NCBI GenBank assembly: GCA_904420445.1
Contig: CAJFVJ010000001.1
Span: forward strand, 383,266 to 447,265
Source: Candidatus Adamsella avium
GTDB lineage: Bacteria > Cyanobacteriota > Vampirovibrionia > Gastranaerophilales > CAJFVJ01
Length of the DNA stretch: 64,000 nucleotides
Direction of reading: 5' to 3'
In this document: positions 40,379 through 54,027 of the stretch, piece by piece
Position numbering within the stretch: position 1 is the stretch's first letter
Layout of the letters: each line of letters starts with the position of its first letter
Position numbers and translations under genes: made by a program
Notes under the pieces: model-generated
The model's input: the letters and a program-made list of their open reading frames with translations, nothing else
Databases searched by the model: none
What the model was told of the DNA's origin: nothing

Positions 40379-41461
40379 TTAGACAAATATCTTGAAGCTG
40401 CCTTCGATATTTTTTGTGATAACCTTTTGAACACTTTCGATTTCTGTTTCAACTGCTTTGTGTTCGTTTTCAAGGTTTTTGAGTTTCAATTCAAGAGTTT
40501 TATCTTTTGCTTGTGCTTCGGCACTTTCAACATCATATGTAGCAACAGCAGCGCCGTCGTTTGATGTGTCGAGTTCATCAAGGATAAAGGTTGATGTTGT
40601 CCAGTCATATTCCTGATATTTATCGTCGCCTGTTGGGATGACAATTTCGTATCTGCCTTCACGAAGTCCTGTATCAAGATTGTCTGCATCGATGAGGTTT
40701 GTTTTTTGCATTTTATCCCAGTTCAAATAAAGGATGTTGTCTGCTTCGTCATATCCTTCCGCTTTGGATTTTCCTTCATCATCGGTTGCACCAAACATAA
40801 CTTGAACTTTTGTTGTGTCGTTTATGAAATAGAATTTACCGCCGATAGTTTCAAGCTGTGCGACGATTCTTGTATCTTCATGTATATCGCTTGCTGTTTT
40901 GTAGTTGATATCTTCGCCTGTTTCCAAATCAGTAAGAGTATAAAGCCCTTCTCTTATACCGCTTTCAAGGTCTTCGTCTTTGATTTCAGTTTTTCCTGCT
41001 GCAGTGCCTGCTTCCGTAATTCTTACGCCATAGCCTGCATTGGTCAGGTTTTCCTGATTGAAGCTCATCTGTTCATCATTTTCTCCGAGAATATAGAGAG
41101 CTGTCTGGCTTGTTGCATTGCCGAGAACACTTTGAAGAATACTGTTGCTCAAATCTATATCAGTCAAATTGACGTTCAATATAGGTTTTACAACTTCGCC
41201 GGTGGTAGTATCACGAACTTCGTACCCTTGTTGGATAAGGTGCATATGAGTGAGCTGGACTTTGTTTTTTGATGAATTTATTCCGCTTTCCTGATAATAC
41301 AAAATTCTATCATTCAGAGCGTTGTTATAATTTTCTGAAATTTCGGTCATCTGGTTTGTCAAATCGAGTCTTGCAGATGCTATTTGCTGCATTTGATATT
41401 CAATATCGCTTCTTCTTGCCGTCAGTTGTAACATTCTTGCTTGTGATGCTGATAATCCCAT
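40379..41461 (-). CDS. MGLxASQA-family protein, long paralogue (360 aa)
   Basis: The N-terminal helix 'MGLSASQARMLQLTARRSDI' is shared with the two genes upstream, and so is the C-terminal helix ending 'TKNIEGSFKIFV'. The central 250 residues are beta-rich and acidic with repeated 'LxSGIREGLYTL' and 'LDTGLREGRYEI' units, which recall 'IENGLRNGKYRL' in the shorter paralogues. There is no signal peptide. I associate this start with Gastranaerophilales proteins without known function. The ends resemble the terminal coiled-coil helices of flagellin/T3SS-needle-type secreted proteins, but this is only a structural analogy. It has its own terminator. Confidence 0.75.
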   Translation of the reverse strand: MGLSASQARMLQLTARRSDIEYQMQQIASARLDLTNQMTEISENYNNALNDRILYYQESGINSSKNKVQLTHMHLIQQGYEVRDTTTGEVVKPILNVNLTDIDLSNSILQSVLGNATSQTALYILGENDEQMSFNQENLTNAGYGVRITEAGTAAGKTEIKDEDLESGIREGLYTLTDLETGEDINYKTASDIHEDTRIVAQLETIGGKFYFINDTTKVQVMFGATDDEGKSKAEGYDEADNILYLNWDKMQKTNLIDADNLDTGLREGRYEIVIPTGDDKYQEYDWTTSTFILDELDTSNDGAAVATYDVESAEAQAKDKTLELKLKNLENEHKAVETEIESVQKVITKNIEGSFKIFV

Positions 41462-41571
41462 TTGTAATTAACTCCTTAGTTTAATTACTCATGTAATCGG
41501 ATGTTTTCAGCATGAACTTTAGGTTTTTGAATGATATTTTTACATTTTGTAATATTGATATAAATAATAAA

Positions 41572-41600
41572 AAAGAGCAGTTTGGACGTCTGCTCTTTAT
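41572..41600 (-). terminator. Terminator of the first 212-residue MGLxASQA gene
   Basis: Minus-strand stem AAAGAGCAG / CTGCTCTTT with a T-rich tail. Confidence 0.85.
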
Positions 41601-41634
41601 ATATAAAATTTTGGGTTTATTTTAGCATTAGGCA

Positions 41635-42273
41635 TTAAGCAAATAATTTAAAACTCATTTCAATTGTTTTTTCAATATTCTTTTTAACACCGTCGATTTC
41701 GTTTGTGACAGCTTTCTGTTGAGTTTCGGCTGTTTTCTGCTGCATATCAAATTCTTGGTCTTTTGCTTTTATTTTAGCAGTTGCTGCGTCGTATTCAGCT
41801 GTAGCAAGTTCATCATCATCAGTGTAATATTCATCTCTTACAGCTGTGTCAGTTCTCCAGTCAACATATTTATTTTTGTCTTCTTTATCCGTAGTTTCAT
41901 CTTGAGTAGCTTTACCGTCGCTTCCTTCTGCAAGTCTGTATTTGCCGTTTCTCAATCCGTTTTCGATGTCCATTTCAGTCAGGTTTTTATCAGTAATAAC
42001 TTTACCTGTTGATGTTTCGATTAAAACACGGTTTTGTTCATTTAAGTTATCTATTGATAGAGATAATTTTTGTTCTTCGCCATCTCTGTCTTCTGCAGGG
42101 TTGATAACATGAATAACTTTGTTACCGAGTTTTCTTGCTTTTTCTTCAGCCAGTGATTCCATATCTCTTGTAAGCTGGAGTCTTCTGTCAGAAATTTGCA
42201 TTACCTGAAATTCCAAATCGCTTTTTCTTAATGTCAATAAGTCCAAATGTGCTTGTGATGCTGCTAAACCCAT
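41635..42273 (-). CDS. MGLxASQA-family protein, short paralogue A (212 aa)
   Basis: This protein has N-terminal 'MGLAASQAHLDLLTLRKSD' and C-terminal 'GVKKNIEKTIEMSFKLFA' helices around an acidic middle with 'DIENGLRNGKYRLAEG', 'YVDWRTDTAVRDEYYTDDDE' and a coiled coil. It is an obvious tandem duplicate of the 42449-43087 gene, which differs at a minority of residues. There is no signal peptide or transmembrane segment. A strong ribosome site (AGGAG) lies upstream. Confidence 0.78.
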   Translation of the reverse strand: MGLAASQAHLDLLTLRKSDLEFQVMQISDRRLQLTRDMESLAEEKARKLGNKVIHVINPAEDRDGEEQKLSLSIDNLNEQNRVLIETSTGKVITDKNLTEMDIENGLRNGKYRLAEGSDGKATQDETTDKEDKNKYVDWRTDTAVRDEYYTDDDELATAEYDAATAKIKAKDQEFDMQQKTAETQQKAVTNEIDGVKKNIEKTIEMSFKLFA

Positions 42274-42392
42274 TTTAGCTCTCCTTTTTATTTACCGCTT
42301 ATGTATATATAAAGTAAAAAAATATATCTTGATTTCATAAAAAATATATATTGTTACATAACTTAATATATCTTTTATATATAAATAAAATA

Positions 42393-42413
42393 GGAACGGT
42401 GAAAAGCCGTTCC
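42393..42413 (-). terminator. Terminator of the second 212-residue MGLxASQA gene
   Basis: Minus-strand stem GGAACGG / CCGTTCC followed by TATTTTATTTAT. Confidence 0.82.
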
Positions 42414-42448
42414 CAATTTATAAGATAAATTTGTTTTATTATTTATGT

Positions 42449-43087
42449 TTATGCAAATAATTTGAATCCCATTTCGATGCTTTTTTCAATATTCTTTTTA
42501 ACACCGTCAATTTCATTTGTTACGGATTTTTGCTGGGTTTCAGCCGTTTTTTGCTCCATATCAAATTCCTGGTCTTTAGATTTTATTTTTGCAGTTTCTG
42601 CATCATATATTGCTGTAGCTTCTTCATCATCATCAGTGTAATATTCATCTCTCACAGCTGTATCGGTTCTCCAGTCAACATATTTATTTTTATCTTCTTT
42701 GTCGCTTGTTTCGTCTTGGGTTGCTTTCCCGTCGCTGCCTTCAGCAAGTCGGTAAGTGCCGTTTCTTAAACCGTTTTCGATATCCATTTCGCTCAGGTTT
42801 TTGTTTGTAACAACTTCTCCTGTAGCTGTTTCAATCAACACACGGTTTTGTTCGCTCAATGCATCTATAGACAATGAGAGTTTTTGTTCTTCTCCATTTC
42901 TTTCCGTCGCCGGTTTGATAACTTTGATGACCTTATTACCGACTTTTCTTGCCTTCTCTTCGGCAAGAACTTCCATATCTTTTGTGAGCTGAAGTCGTCT
43001 GTCAGCAATTTGCATAATTTGATATTCCAAATCGCTTTTTCTTAATGTTAATAGGTCTAAACATGCTTGTGATGCGGCTAAGCCCAT
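42449..43087 (-). CDS. MGLxASQA-family protein, short paralogue B (212 aa)
   Basis: Same length and layout as paralogue A ('MGLAASQACLDLLTLRKSD' to 'KKNIEKSIEMGFKLFA'). Differences are scattered and conservative (for example D/E, S/T and V/I exchanges), the pattern of a protein under constraint, not decay. The conserved 'TDTAVRDEYYTDDDE' and the terminal helices may be the functional parts. It is the most upstream of the three paralogues and has its own terminator. Confidence 0.78.
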   Translation of the reverse strand: MGLAASQACLDLLTLRKSDLEYQIMQIADRRLQLTKDMEVLAEEKARKVGNKVIKVIKPATERNGEEQKLSLSIDALSEQNRVLIETATGEVVTNKNLSEMDIENGLRNGTYRLAEGSDGKATQDETSDKEDKNKYVDWRTDTAVRDEYYTDDDEEATAIYDAETAKIKSKDQEFDMEQKTAETQQKSVTNEIDGVKKNIEKSIEMGFKLFA

Positions 43088-43310
43088 GGTTACTCCTTAA
43101 TTTTTTTTAAGTTAACAGCTTGCCTAAAATGACTGCTGATACATGTTATCGGCAGTATTTGTCATAACTTTAGCAAAAATAACAACATGTTAAAAACTTG
43201 TAATATTTTATAAAAGCTTTCTTATACTTATTATTTAAGCATTGTTCATTAGAAAAATTTTATTTATGAAACTTTTTTCTCATGCCTTCGTCTATATCAA
43301 AGTAGAGTTG

Positions 43311-43520
43311 TTATCTTAATGAAGGATTTGTATTTGTATTTTCGTACAATTCTCTTGCATGCGCCAGAGCAATTACACGAAAAGAACAGGTTCCTTCATT
43401 TCTCGAAAAAACACCGATGCTTGCCAGCTTATTGAGCATGCTTTCATTTATATCTTCAGGTTTAATATATAAAGAGCATGCGCTGTCGCATATATCTCTG
43501 TTGAAAGGGCATTCTAGCAT
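43311..43520 (-). CDS. Small Cys-rich hypothetical protein (69 aa)
   Basis: The ATG at 43520 has AGAGGA 8 bases upstream; the longer frame from 43568 is less supported. 'MLECPFNRDICDSACSLYI' has a C-x7-C-x3-C cluster, and a fourth cysteine comes later ('GTCSFRV'), so it could bind zinc or an iron-sulfur cluster. No known family. It stands alone between the paralogue array and the rRNA operon. Confidence 0.6.
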   Translation of the reverse strand: MLECPFNRDICDSACSLYIKPEDINESMLNKLASIGVFSRNEGTCSFRVIALAHARELYENTNTNPSLR

Positions 43521-44215
43521 AAGAACTTTCCTCTGATGAATATCTCTTCCAATATTATAAACCGTCATGGGCTATAAGTAAAAGAGAAAAAACGATAATA
43601 ATTTCTGCATTCCTCGAACATTGACAGCATATAGAGTTTTATTGAAAACACAAAAATAAAAAAGTGTTGACATGCTTTCTTCAATAATAACAAGGGATTA
43701 TCGGAGATGTAACCATGAAAATTAAGATGGCATAACTGGAATTTTAAGTTTTGTATACTTGTGTTTTTTCTTGATATCAGTGAATTTTACGGCTTTTATC
43801 AAAATCTACTGTAAATAAATGGTTTTTAATTTTTTTTGTTTATAATACATTAAAGAAGCTGAAGGGAACGCAATAAGCAAAACCCTGAAGCAAGAGAGAA
43901 TACGAACATTAAAAATTAAAGTGAGAGATCAAGGGTAGGAAGATCACGCATTATTCCGATAAATAAAGGAATTACGTAGATATTAACAATAAAAAATATT
44001 CTAAAAAATATTTTTGAAAAAAGCTTGACTTTGAAATTTTCTGGTGATAGTATTCTACTTACCGTCAAGAGAGACGGTTTTGAAAACTGAACTAAAAGCT
44101 GAACTTTGAAAATTGAATAACCGAAAGAACGATGAAATAACAACCTGTTAATTCAACAAAACAATAAGCCAGGGTAAGAGAAAATTATAATTTTAAATAA
44201 TTATAAAAAGAACTC
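43521..44215 (+). promoter_or_regulatory. rRNA operon leader with promoter
   Basis: No gene is visible in this stretch. The clearest promoter is TTGACT (44025-44030), 17 bases, TAGTAT (44048-44053). Downstream is a boxA-like GAACTTTGAAAATTGAAT near 44100, as in rRNA antitermination leaders. A TTTATAAT near 43840 could be a second -10 box but lacks a good -35. Confidence 0.65.
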
Positions 44216-45741
<1,526 letters not shown>

Positions 45742-45968
45742 AGGGAGATACGTAAAATCTTAGAATTTTACATATCCCAGGTCGATACCGTTGAAGTTAT
45801 CAAGTTTTGAAATACATACTCAGGTTTATTGTACTTGATAACGGAGGTATTAAAAATTAACAGGACTTTCGGTTTATTCATCTTTCAGAGTTCGCTCTGA
45901 ATTGCACATTGACAACTGTATAATAGAGATAGCAACATAAACGAACAAGTATATGTAATGCGATAACC
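45742..45968 (+). other. 16S-23S spacer without tRNA genes
   Basis: I see no tRNA-Ile or tRNA-Ala. Long pairings are visible, e.g. TAAAATCTTAGAATTTTA near 45750, and TACTTGATAACGG near 45833 faces CCGTTGAAGTTATCAAG near 45788. These are processing stems. Confidence 0.75.
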
Positions 45969-48987
<3,019 letters not shown>

Positions 48988-49042
48988 AGGAAGTCGCTTA
49001 CGGCTATCTCTTGTACAGTTTTTATATAGAATTGCAAAGGTT

Positions 49043-49161
49043 TCTCTGGTGACAAAGTGATAGGAAAACACCCGTTCCCATCCCGAACACGAAGGTAAAG
49101 ACTATTTGCGGTGACAATACTCGGAGGGTAGCCTCCCGGGAAGATAGCTCGTTGCCAGGGG
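49043..49161 (+). rRNA. rrf: 5S ribosomal RNA
   Basis: This is about 119 bases, with CCCATCCCGAACACG in the usual place and terminal pairing TCTCTGGTGAC with GTTGCCAGGGG. It is 56 bases after the 23S. Confidence 0.93.
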
Positions 49162-49171
49162 TTTATTTTAG

Positions 49172-49206
49172 AAAAAGCACTATATCGTTTGATATGGTGC
49201 TTTTTT
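49172..49206 (+). terminator. rRNA operon terminator
   Basis: Stem AAAAAGCACTATATC / GATATGGTGCTTTTT with loop GTTT, then more T's. Confidence 0.92.
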
Positions 49207-49235
49207 ATTGTTATAAATTATATAATATTAAAGAT

Positions 49236-50495
49236 TCAGTATGACATTTTTTTGTCGGACAGATTTTTTGTTTGTCTTGCACGTGTATAATATTTGTCTG
49301 CTTTCTCTTCCTCTCCGATTTGTTCGTACATACGGGCTGTTTTTGAGAATATAGAGATCATTCTTTTTGTGTCTTTAGTTTCTTTTGCCATATCAAGACC
49401 GAGTTTGAAATAAGATAAGGCGTCTTTGGTCACATATCTGAGAGAGTGCATTTCTCCTATGTCTTCGAGAATTTTTGTTTGGTTGCGTATATCTTCTGTT
49501 TGTCCTTTGAAGGAGAGAGATTCGAAGTAGTGCTGCATTGATGGTTCGTATTTGTTAAGTTCGTTGTATATTTTCCCCATTTTATGGTGGGCTTTCCCTT
49601 TGAGCGTCAGGCTTTGTGTATTTTCTGCCGCTTCGTTGTAGCAGATGAGAGCTTTAGCGAGGAAGTTTTGTTTATTAAATATATCTCCCGTGTTGTGGTA
49701 GATATTTGCCTGTGCTTCATAGTCTCCGAGTTCCATTGCATTTTCGAAGGCTGATTTATAAGTTCTGAGCGCATTTTTGTAGTCTTTTTTGTGGGTATAG
49801 CTTATGGCGACGGCATATAATTTACGGAGGTTTTTATCCTCGGGGATATAGACATCTTTTGTTGTTGTGTGAACAGGTTGTGTTTCTTTTGTTTGCTGCT
49901 GCTCGCTTTGAGTTATGAAGAAGTTGTCATTATCTTCATTTTCCGGTTGTTTGGTTGTTTCAGTTTGTTGAGCAGAAGTTTGTTCTCCGTTGATTATTTG
50001 TTCGGCTGCTGATTTTTGTGCTTTTGAGGGGTCAAGTTTGTAGTCAACCTGCTGAAGAAGAAGGGCGTTTATCCATTCTTCCACAACTTTTGATTGTTTT
50101 TGGAGAGTTTTTGAAATAAACTCATCGAGAATTTTTGCAGAGATTCTTAGGTTTGATTTGATTATTTCAGGGGAGGGAAGTTCTTTTTTTGATTGAATTT
50201 CAATCAGGTGAAGATAGCCGTCTATTTCTCCTTTGATATCTTCCGGAGTTGAGATGGCATTGATTGTATTTTTAAAGTCCGTGAGTATTTGGGCAATATT
50301 TATTTTTGAAGAGGAGTAATCTATTGCTCCTTGGTATTTATTTTGCTGTCTGTTATTTTCGTTATTTTGCTTGAATGTATCCTGGTCCTGGTTATTTTTT
50401 ACGGGAGTATTTGTTTCTGTTATGTCCGGTTTTTTGTACATAACAGATGGTGGAACTACATATGGTGATATGTTAACTGAATAGTTACTTACCAT
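49236..50495 (-). CDS. TPR-repeat protein with disordered N-terminal half
   Basis: This is a 419-residue protein. The N-terminal 200 residues are Q/N/T-rich and mostly disordered with a helical section (about 65-150). From about 235 to 400 there are at least five tetratricopeptide repeats ('AVAISYTHKKDYKNALRTY', 'ANIYHNTGDIFNKQNFLAKA', 'GKAHHKMGKIYNELNKYE', 'ILEDIGEMHSLRYVTKDA', 'SKTARMYEQIGEEEKAD'). It has no signal peptide, so it acts in the cytoplasm as a protein-protein adaptor. The partner is unknown. Confidence 0.82.
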   Translation of the reverse strand: MVSNYSVNISPYVVPPSVMYKKPDITETNTPVKNNQDQDTFKQNNENNRQQNKYQGAIDYSSSKINIAQILTDFKNTINAISTPEDIKGEIDGYLHLIEIQSKKELPSPEIIKSNLRISAKILDEFISKTLQKQSKVVEEWINALLLQQVDYKLDPSKAQKSAAEQIINGEQTSAQQTETTKQPENEDNDNFFITQSEQQQTKETQPVHTTTKDVYIPEDKNLRKLYAVAISYTHKKDYKNALRTYKSAFENAMELGDYEAQANIYHNTGDIFNKQNFLAKALICYNEAAENTQSLTLKGKAHHKMGKIYNELNKYEPSMQHYFESLSFKGQTEDIRNQTKILEDIGEMHSLRYVTKDALSYFKLGLDMAKETKDTKRMISIFSKTARMYEQIGEEEKADKYYTRARQTKNLSDKKMSY

Positions 50496-50596
50496 TTTTG
50501 CCTTCAGAACCTTACAAATACTCTCTTTTTTGTTATCGGTCGGTTGTACGTTTTGCTTTCGTAAGTTTGATAAAATTCATACTTAAGTATGAGAAA

Positions 50597-50625
50597 AGAC
50601 AGACGAAATTTTTCGTCTGTCTTCA
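50597..50625 (-). terminator. Terminator of the rny-ymdB-PHP operon
   Basis: Near-perfect stem AAGACAGACGAAA / TTTCGTCTGTCTT. T-rich sequence follows on the minus strand. Confidence 0.85.
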
Positions 50626-50655
50626 GTTTAATGATTGTGGTTAAATAATCCAAGT

Positions 50656-51510
50656 TTAGCTGTGGGCTATTTCTATTCTTTTTTTCTCTTTCATAAGCTC
50701 GTCATAAATCTTTTCCGGTATAAAGTTTTTGCCGAGAAGAATTTGTCCGTTGACCAGAGATGGACTGTGGAAGTCGGAGCCGCCTGTTACGATGAGCCCT
50801 AATTTTTCTGCAAGAGAAGAGAAGTATTCGACCATAGCAGGTGAGTGTTTGCGGTGGTATGCTTCAATTCCTCTTAGACCATAGTTCATAAGATCCGGTA
50901 TAAGTTTTTCAGGATTTTCAATGTCGCATGGGTGTGCTATTACGGGGATACCTCCTGCATCATAGATTGTTTCGACTGCTTCGTGCGGGGAAACGGTTTT
51001 TCTCTGGGTGTAGGTCGGTGATTTGTCATTGATAAACTTTGCATAGGTTTCAGATAAGTTTCCTGTCAACCCTGAAGCGATAACTGCTTTTGCAATGTGA
51101 GGACGCCCCATGCTGCCGTTTTCGACTGTGAGTTTTTTGACGTCTTCAAATTTTATGTTAGAGCCTTCCTGTTTGTTGATTAGTTTTATAATTTCTTTTG
51201 TTTGAGCGATACGGGCAGCCTGTTGTTTTTTGAGCATTTCTTTGAAGGCTTTGTCTTCCATATTCATGAAGTAGCCTAAGATATGCACTTCTTCGCCTTT
51301 TAAGAGTGTATTAACTTCTATCCCGGGGATTATTTCAAGCGGAATATTGTTCTCTTTGATATATTCAGAGGCTTTTTTATAGCCTAAAATATTGTCGTGA
51401 TCCGTGATAGCTATAGCATTCAGATTAAGACTAACAGCAAGTTTGACCAATTCTTCAGGAGAGAGAACTCCATCAGAGTAGGTGCTGTGAATGTGTAAAT
51501 CTATTTTCAC
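50656..51510 (-). CDS. PHP-domain phosphoesterase (nucleoside 3',5'-bisphosphate phosphatase-like)
   Basis: The GTG at 51510 (284 residues) has AAGGA 7 bases upstream and avoids the overlap that an ATG at 51543 would cause. The PHP motifs are present in order: 'DLHIHSTYSDG', 'ITDHDN', 'GIEVN', 'HPCDIE' and 'GGSDFHSPS', the trinuclear metal site. Relatives (RNase AM/YciV) hydrolyse nucleoside 3',5'-bisphosphates or trim RNA 5' ends, fitting its position after RNase Y and YmdB. The 4-base gap to ymdB shows one operon. Confidence 0.87.
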   Translation of the reverse strand: MKIDLHIHSTYSDGVLSPEELVKLAVSLNLNAIAITDHDNILGYKKASEYIKENNIPLEIIPGIEVNTLLKGEEVHILGYFMNMEDKAFKEMLKKQQAARIAQTKEIIKLINKQEGSNIKFEDVKKLTVENGSMGRPHIAKAVIASGLTGNLSETYAKFINDKSPTYTQRKTVSPHEAVETIYDAGGIPVIAHPCDIENPEKLIPDLMNYGLRGIEAYHRKHSPAMVEYFSSLAEKLGLIVTGGSDFHSPSLVNGQILLGKNFIPEKIYDELMKEKKRIEIAHS

Positions 51511-51514
51511 TTCC

Positions 51515-52354
51515 TTATCCTTCCATAGTTGTATTTTCCTCATTGTTATTCATAACGTATTTAATTCTTTCTATAGAGGAGGCATGACCTGTTTGTTTGT
51601 TTATGGTTATACTCACTCCGTTGAGTTCGGTCATGTCTGATTCTGCAACATCAAACCGTTCGGGAATACCTGTTTTCAGGTATTTTCTGGAGCTCTGGAT
51701 ATCCATTCCTATGACGCTCCGTGATGTTCCGCAAAATCCTGCATCTGATATGTATGCACAGCCATTTTGGAGAATTTTTTCGTCTGCTGTTTGAACATGA
51801 GTGTGGGTGCCGACGAAGGCTGAGATTCCTAGTTCATCTGCGTAGTCTCCAAGTGCTATTTTTTCAGCGGTGGCTTCTGCATGGAAATCTGTAAAGATTA
51901 TATTTGTTTCTTTTCTAAGAAGTTCAAATTCTTTTTCAAGAGCCTCCCAGGGAGAGATGAGGGTATTCATGAATACTCTACCAAGAATATTTATGACTCC
52001 TATTTTTGTTCCGTCAGGCAGCTTGAACAATCTGGCGCCTTTTCCCGGAATATGTTCAGGATAATTTGACGGGCGAACCAGTTTGTCTGCTTTCTCGATA
52101 TATTTGAAAATTTCTTTTTTATCCCAGATATGGTTTCCAGAGGTAAGGCAGTCAATGCCGCAGGAAATCAGTTCGTTGTAATTTTTTTGAGTCAGCCCGA
52201 AGCCGTGGGAGGCGTTTTCTGCGTTGGCTATTATGAAATCAGGCTTAACGTCTATTAAGCCTGATTTTAGTGTTTCCAAGTAGTTTGCTGCTGTTTTTCT
52301 GCCGGGTTTTCCGACAATATCTCCTATGAACAGTATTTTTATTTCATTATTCAT
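51515..52354 (-). CDS. ymdB: YmdB-family metallophosphoesterase (2',3'-cAMP phosphodiesterase)
   Basis: This is a 279-residue protein of the TIGR00282 family, with 'FIGDIVGKPGR', 'NAENASHG', 'SGNHIWDKKE', 'DFHAEATAEK' and 'GTHTHVQTAD' forming the di-iron site. In Bacillus, YmdB is a 2',3'-cNMP phosphodiesterase and is coded beside rny, as here (4-base gap). Confidence 0.95.
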   Translation of the reverse strand: MNNEIKILFIGDIVGKPGRKTAANYLETLKSGLIDVKPDFIIANAENASHGFGLTQKNYNELISCGIDCLTSGNHIWDKKEIFKYIEKADKLVRPSNYPEHIPGKGARLFKLPDGTKIGVINILGRVFMNTLISPWEALEKEFELLRKETNIIFTDFHAEATAEKIALGDYADELGISAFVGTHTHVQTADEKILQNGCAYISDAGFCGTSRSVIGMDIQSSRKYLKTGIPERFDVAESDMTELNGVSITINKQTGHASSIERIKYVMNNNEENTTMEG

Positions 52355-52358
52355 AATA

Positions 52359-53891
52359 TTATTTTGCGATTTCTGTTGCTCTAATTTCTCTTACGACGGT
52401 AACTTTGATTTGACCCGGGTAATCGAGTTCGAGTTCTATTCTTTTTGCTATATCTCTTGCGAGTTTTGCTGCTCCTGCATCATCAAAGACTTCCGGTTGA
52501 ATGATAACACGGACTTCTCTGCCTGCCTGAACGGCAAATGAGCGTTTTATTCCTTCGTAGCTTGTTGCTATTTCTTCGAGTTTGTTTATTCTCTTGATAT
52601 AGATTTCAAGAGTATCTCTTCTTGCACCGGGGCGTCCTGCGCTCATGGCGTCAGCTATTTTTATGAGAACGGCTTCAGTGCTGTTTGCGACAATGTCGTC
52701 GTGGTGCGCTTCGATTGCGTGTATGATGTCCGGATGTTCATTGAATTTTTTTGCAAAAGCAACACCGAGTTCGATATGTGTTCCCTCTTGAGTCTGGTCA
52801 AGTGCTTTACCTATATCATGCAGCAGCCCTGCTCTTTTTGCTTTTTTGACATCTGCTCCGATTTCAGCAGCGAGCATACCTGCGAGGTGACCGACTTCTA
52901 TAGAGTGTTTGAGGACATTTTGCCCGTAGCTTGTTCTATAGTAAAGGCGTCCGAGGGTTTTTATTATTTCGGGGTGGAGGTTTATTATACCAAGTTCTAT
53001 AGCGGCTGCTTCTCCTTCTTTGAACATTTTTTCTTCTATTTCGCTTCTTGCTTTTTCGACAGTTTCTTCTATTCTTACCGGGTGAATACGCCCGTCAGCA
53101 ATAAGTTTTTCGAGAGCCATTCTGGCTATTTCTCTTTTAACCGGGTCAAAACAAGAGAGAACGACAGCTTCAGGGGTATCGTCAATTATCAGGTCAACCC
53201 CCGTGAATGTTTCAAGCGCTCTGATATTTCTTCCTTCTCTTCCGATGATTCTTCCTTTCATTTCATCGTTAGGAAGGTTTACAACAGAGACTGTTGATTC
53301 TACAACCTGATCCATAGCACAACGCTGCATGGTTGTTGTGAGAATTTCTTTTGCTTTTTCGTTAGAGATTTCTTTTATGTAATTTTCGTTTTCTTTTATT
53401 CGTTGAGCGGTTTCTTTTTTCAGGTCTTCTTCGAGTTGCTGCAGGAGGAGTTGTTTCCCTTCTTCTGCTGTCATTCCTGAAATACGCTCGAGTTCTTCCC
53501 GTTGTTTTGCAACTAGGTCAGCGAGAATGTCTTCTTTTTCGAGAAGCTCATCAAGTTTTTTTCTGAGGGATTCTTCTTTGTCTACGACATCCTGATATTT
53601 TTCTTCGAGTTTGTCTTCTCTCACGAGCAGTTTATTTTCTAGTTTCGAGAGTTCCGCTCTTCTGTCCCTGACTTCTCTATCGAAGTCTTCACGCTGAGAA
53701 TGAAGCTGTTCTTTTGCACTCAAGAAAGCTTCTTTTTGCTGCAATTTTAATTTTTTATCAAAATCTGCTTGTGTTTCGGCCAGTTCCTTTGAAAGTTCTT
53801 GATTTCGTAGTTTATGATTTTTTATTGCAAAGAATAAGTAGACTATTAAGACTACGAGTAAAACAACAACTACCATCAGAGGTATAGCCAT
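52359..53891 (-). CDS. rny: Ribonuclease Y
   Basis: This 510-residue membrane-anchored endoribonuclease starts RNA decay. An N-terminal transmembrane helix (about 3-23) is followed by a long coiled coil (about 25-190), a KH domain ('[19 protein letters not shown]') and an HD domain ('[11 protein letters not shown]', 'HHDDIVANS'). The ATG at 53891 has no close ribosome site; a strong AAGGAG lies 8 bases before an in-frame ATC at 53909, so the true start may be six codons earlier. Confidence 0.95.
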   Translation of the reverse strand: MAIPLMVVVVLLVVLIVYLFFAIKNHKLRNQELSKELAETQADFDKKLKLQQKEAFLSAKEQLHSQREDFDREVRDRRAELSKLENKLLVREDKLEEKYQDVVDKEESLRKKLDELLEKEDILADLVAKQREELERISGMTAEEGKQLLLQQLEEDLKKETAQRIKENENYIKEISNEKAKEILTTTMQRCAMDQVVESTVSVVNLPNDEMKGRIIGREGRNIRALETFTGVDLIIDDTPEAVVLSCFDPVKREIARMALEKLIADGRIHPVRIEETVEKARSEIEEKMFKEGEAAAIELGIINLHPEIIKTLGRLYYRTSYGQNVLKHSIEVGHLAGMLAAEIGADVKKAKRAGLLHDIGKALDQTQEGTHIELGVAFAKKFNEHPDIIHAIEAHHDDIVANSTEAVLIKIADAMSAGRPGARRDTLEIYIKRINKLEEIATSYEGIKRSFAVQAGREVRVIIQPEVFDDAGAAKLARDIAKRIELELDYPGQIKVTVVREIRATEIAK

Positions 53892-53906
53892 CTGACTTAA
53901 GTTTTC

Positions 53907-53923
53907 GATTGTCCTAACTCCTT
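53907..53923 (-). promoter_or_regulatory. Ribosome site of rny, possibly serving a non-canonical ATC start
   Basis: AAGGAG (53918-53923) is followed after 8 bases by ATC (53907-53909) in frame with rny. The annotated ATG is 26 bases from the site, much too far for usual initiation. ATC is a rare start codon. Confidence 0.45.
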
Positions 53924-54027
53924 TTTAACTATATGACATAATCTTAAATTAAATAAGATTTTATCCTTAAAGAATAACACATAATAGGTTTTTTTTATAT
54001 ATTTTTTTACCTAATTTGAAGAAGACT

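Noticed and set aside
40706-41272. A 188-residue frame opposite the long MGLxASQA gene
   Set aside because: Cysteine- and phenylalanine-rich reverse translation of an acidic coding sequence; the minus-strand gene has paralogues and terminator.
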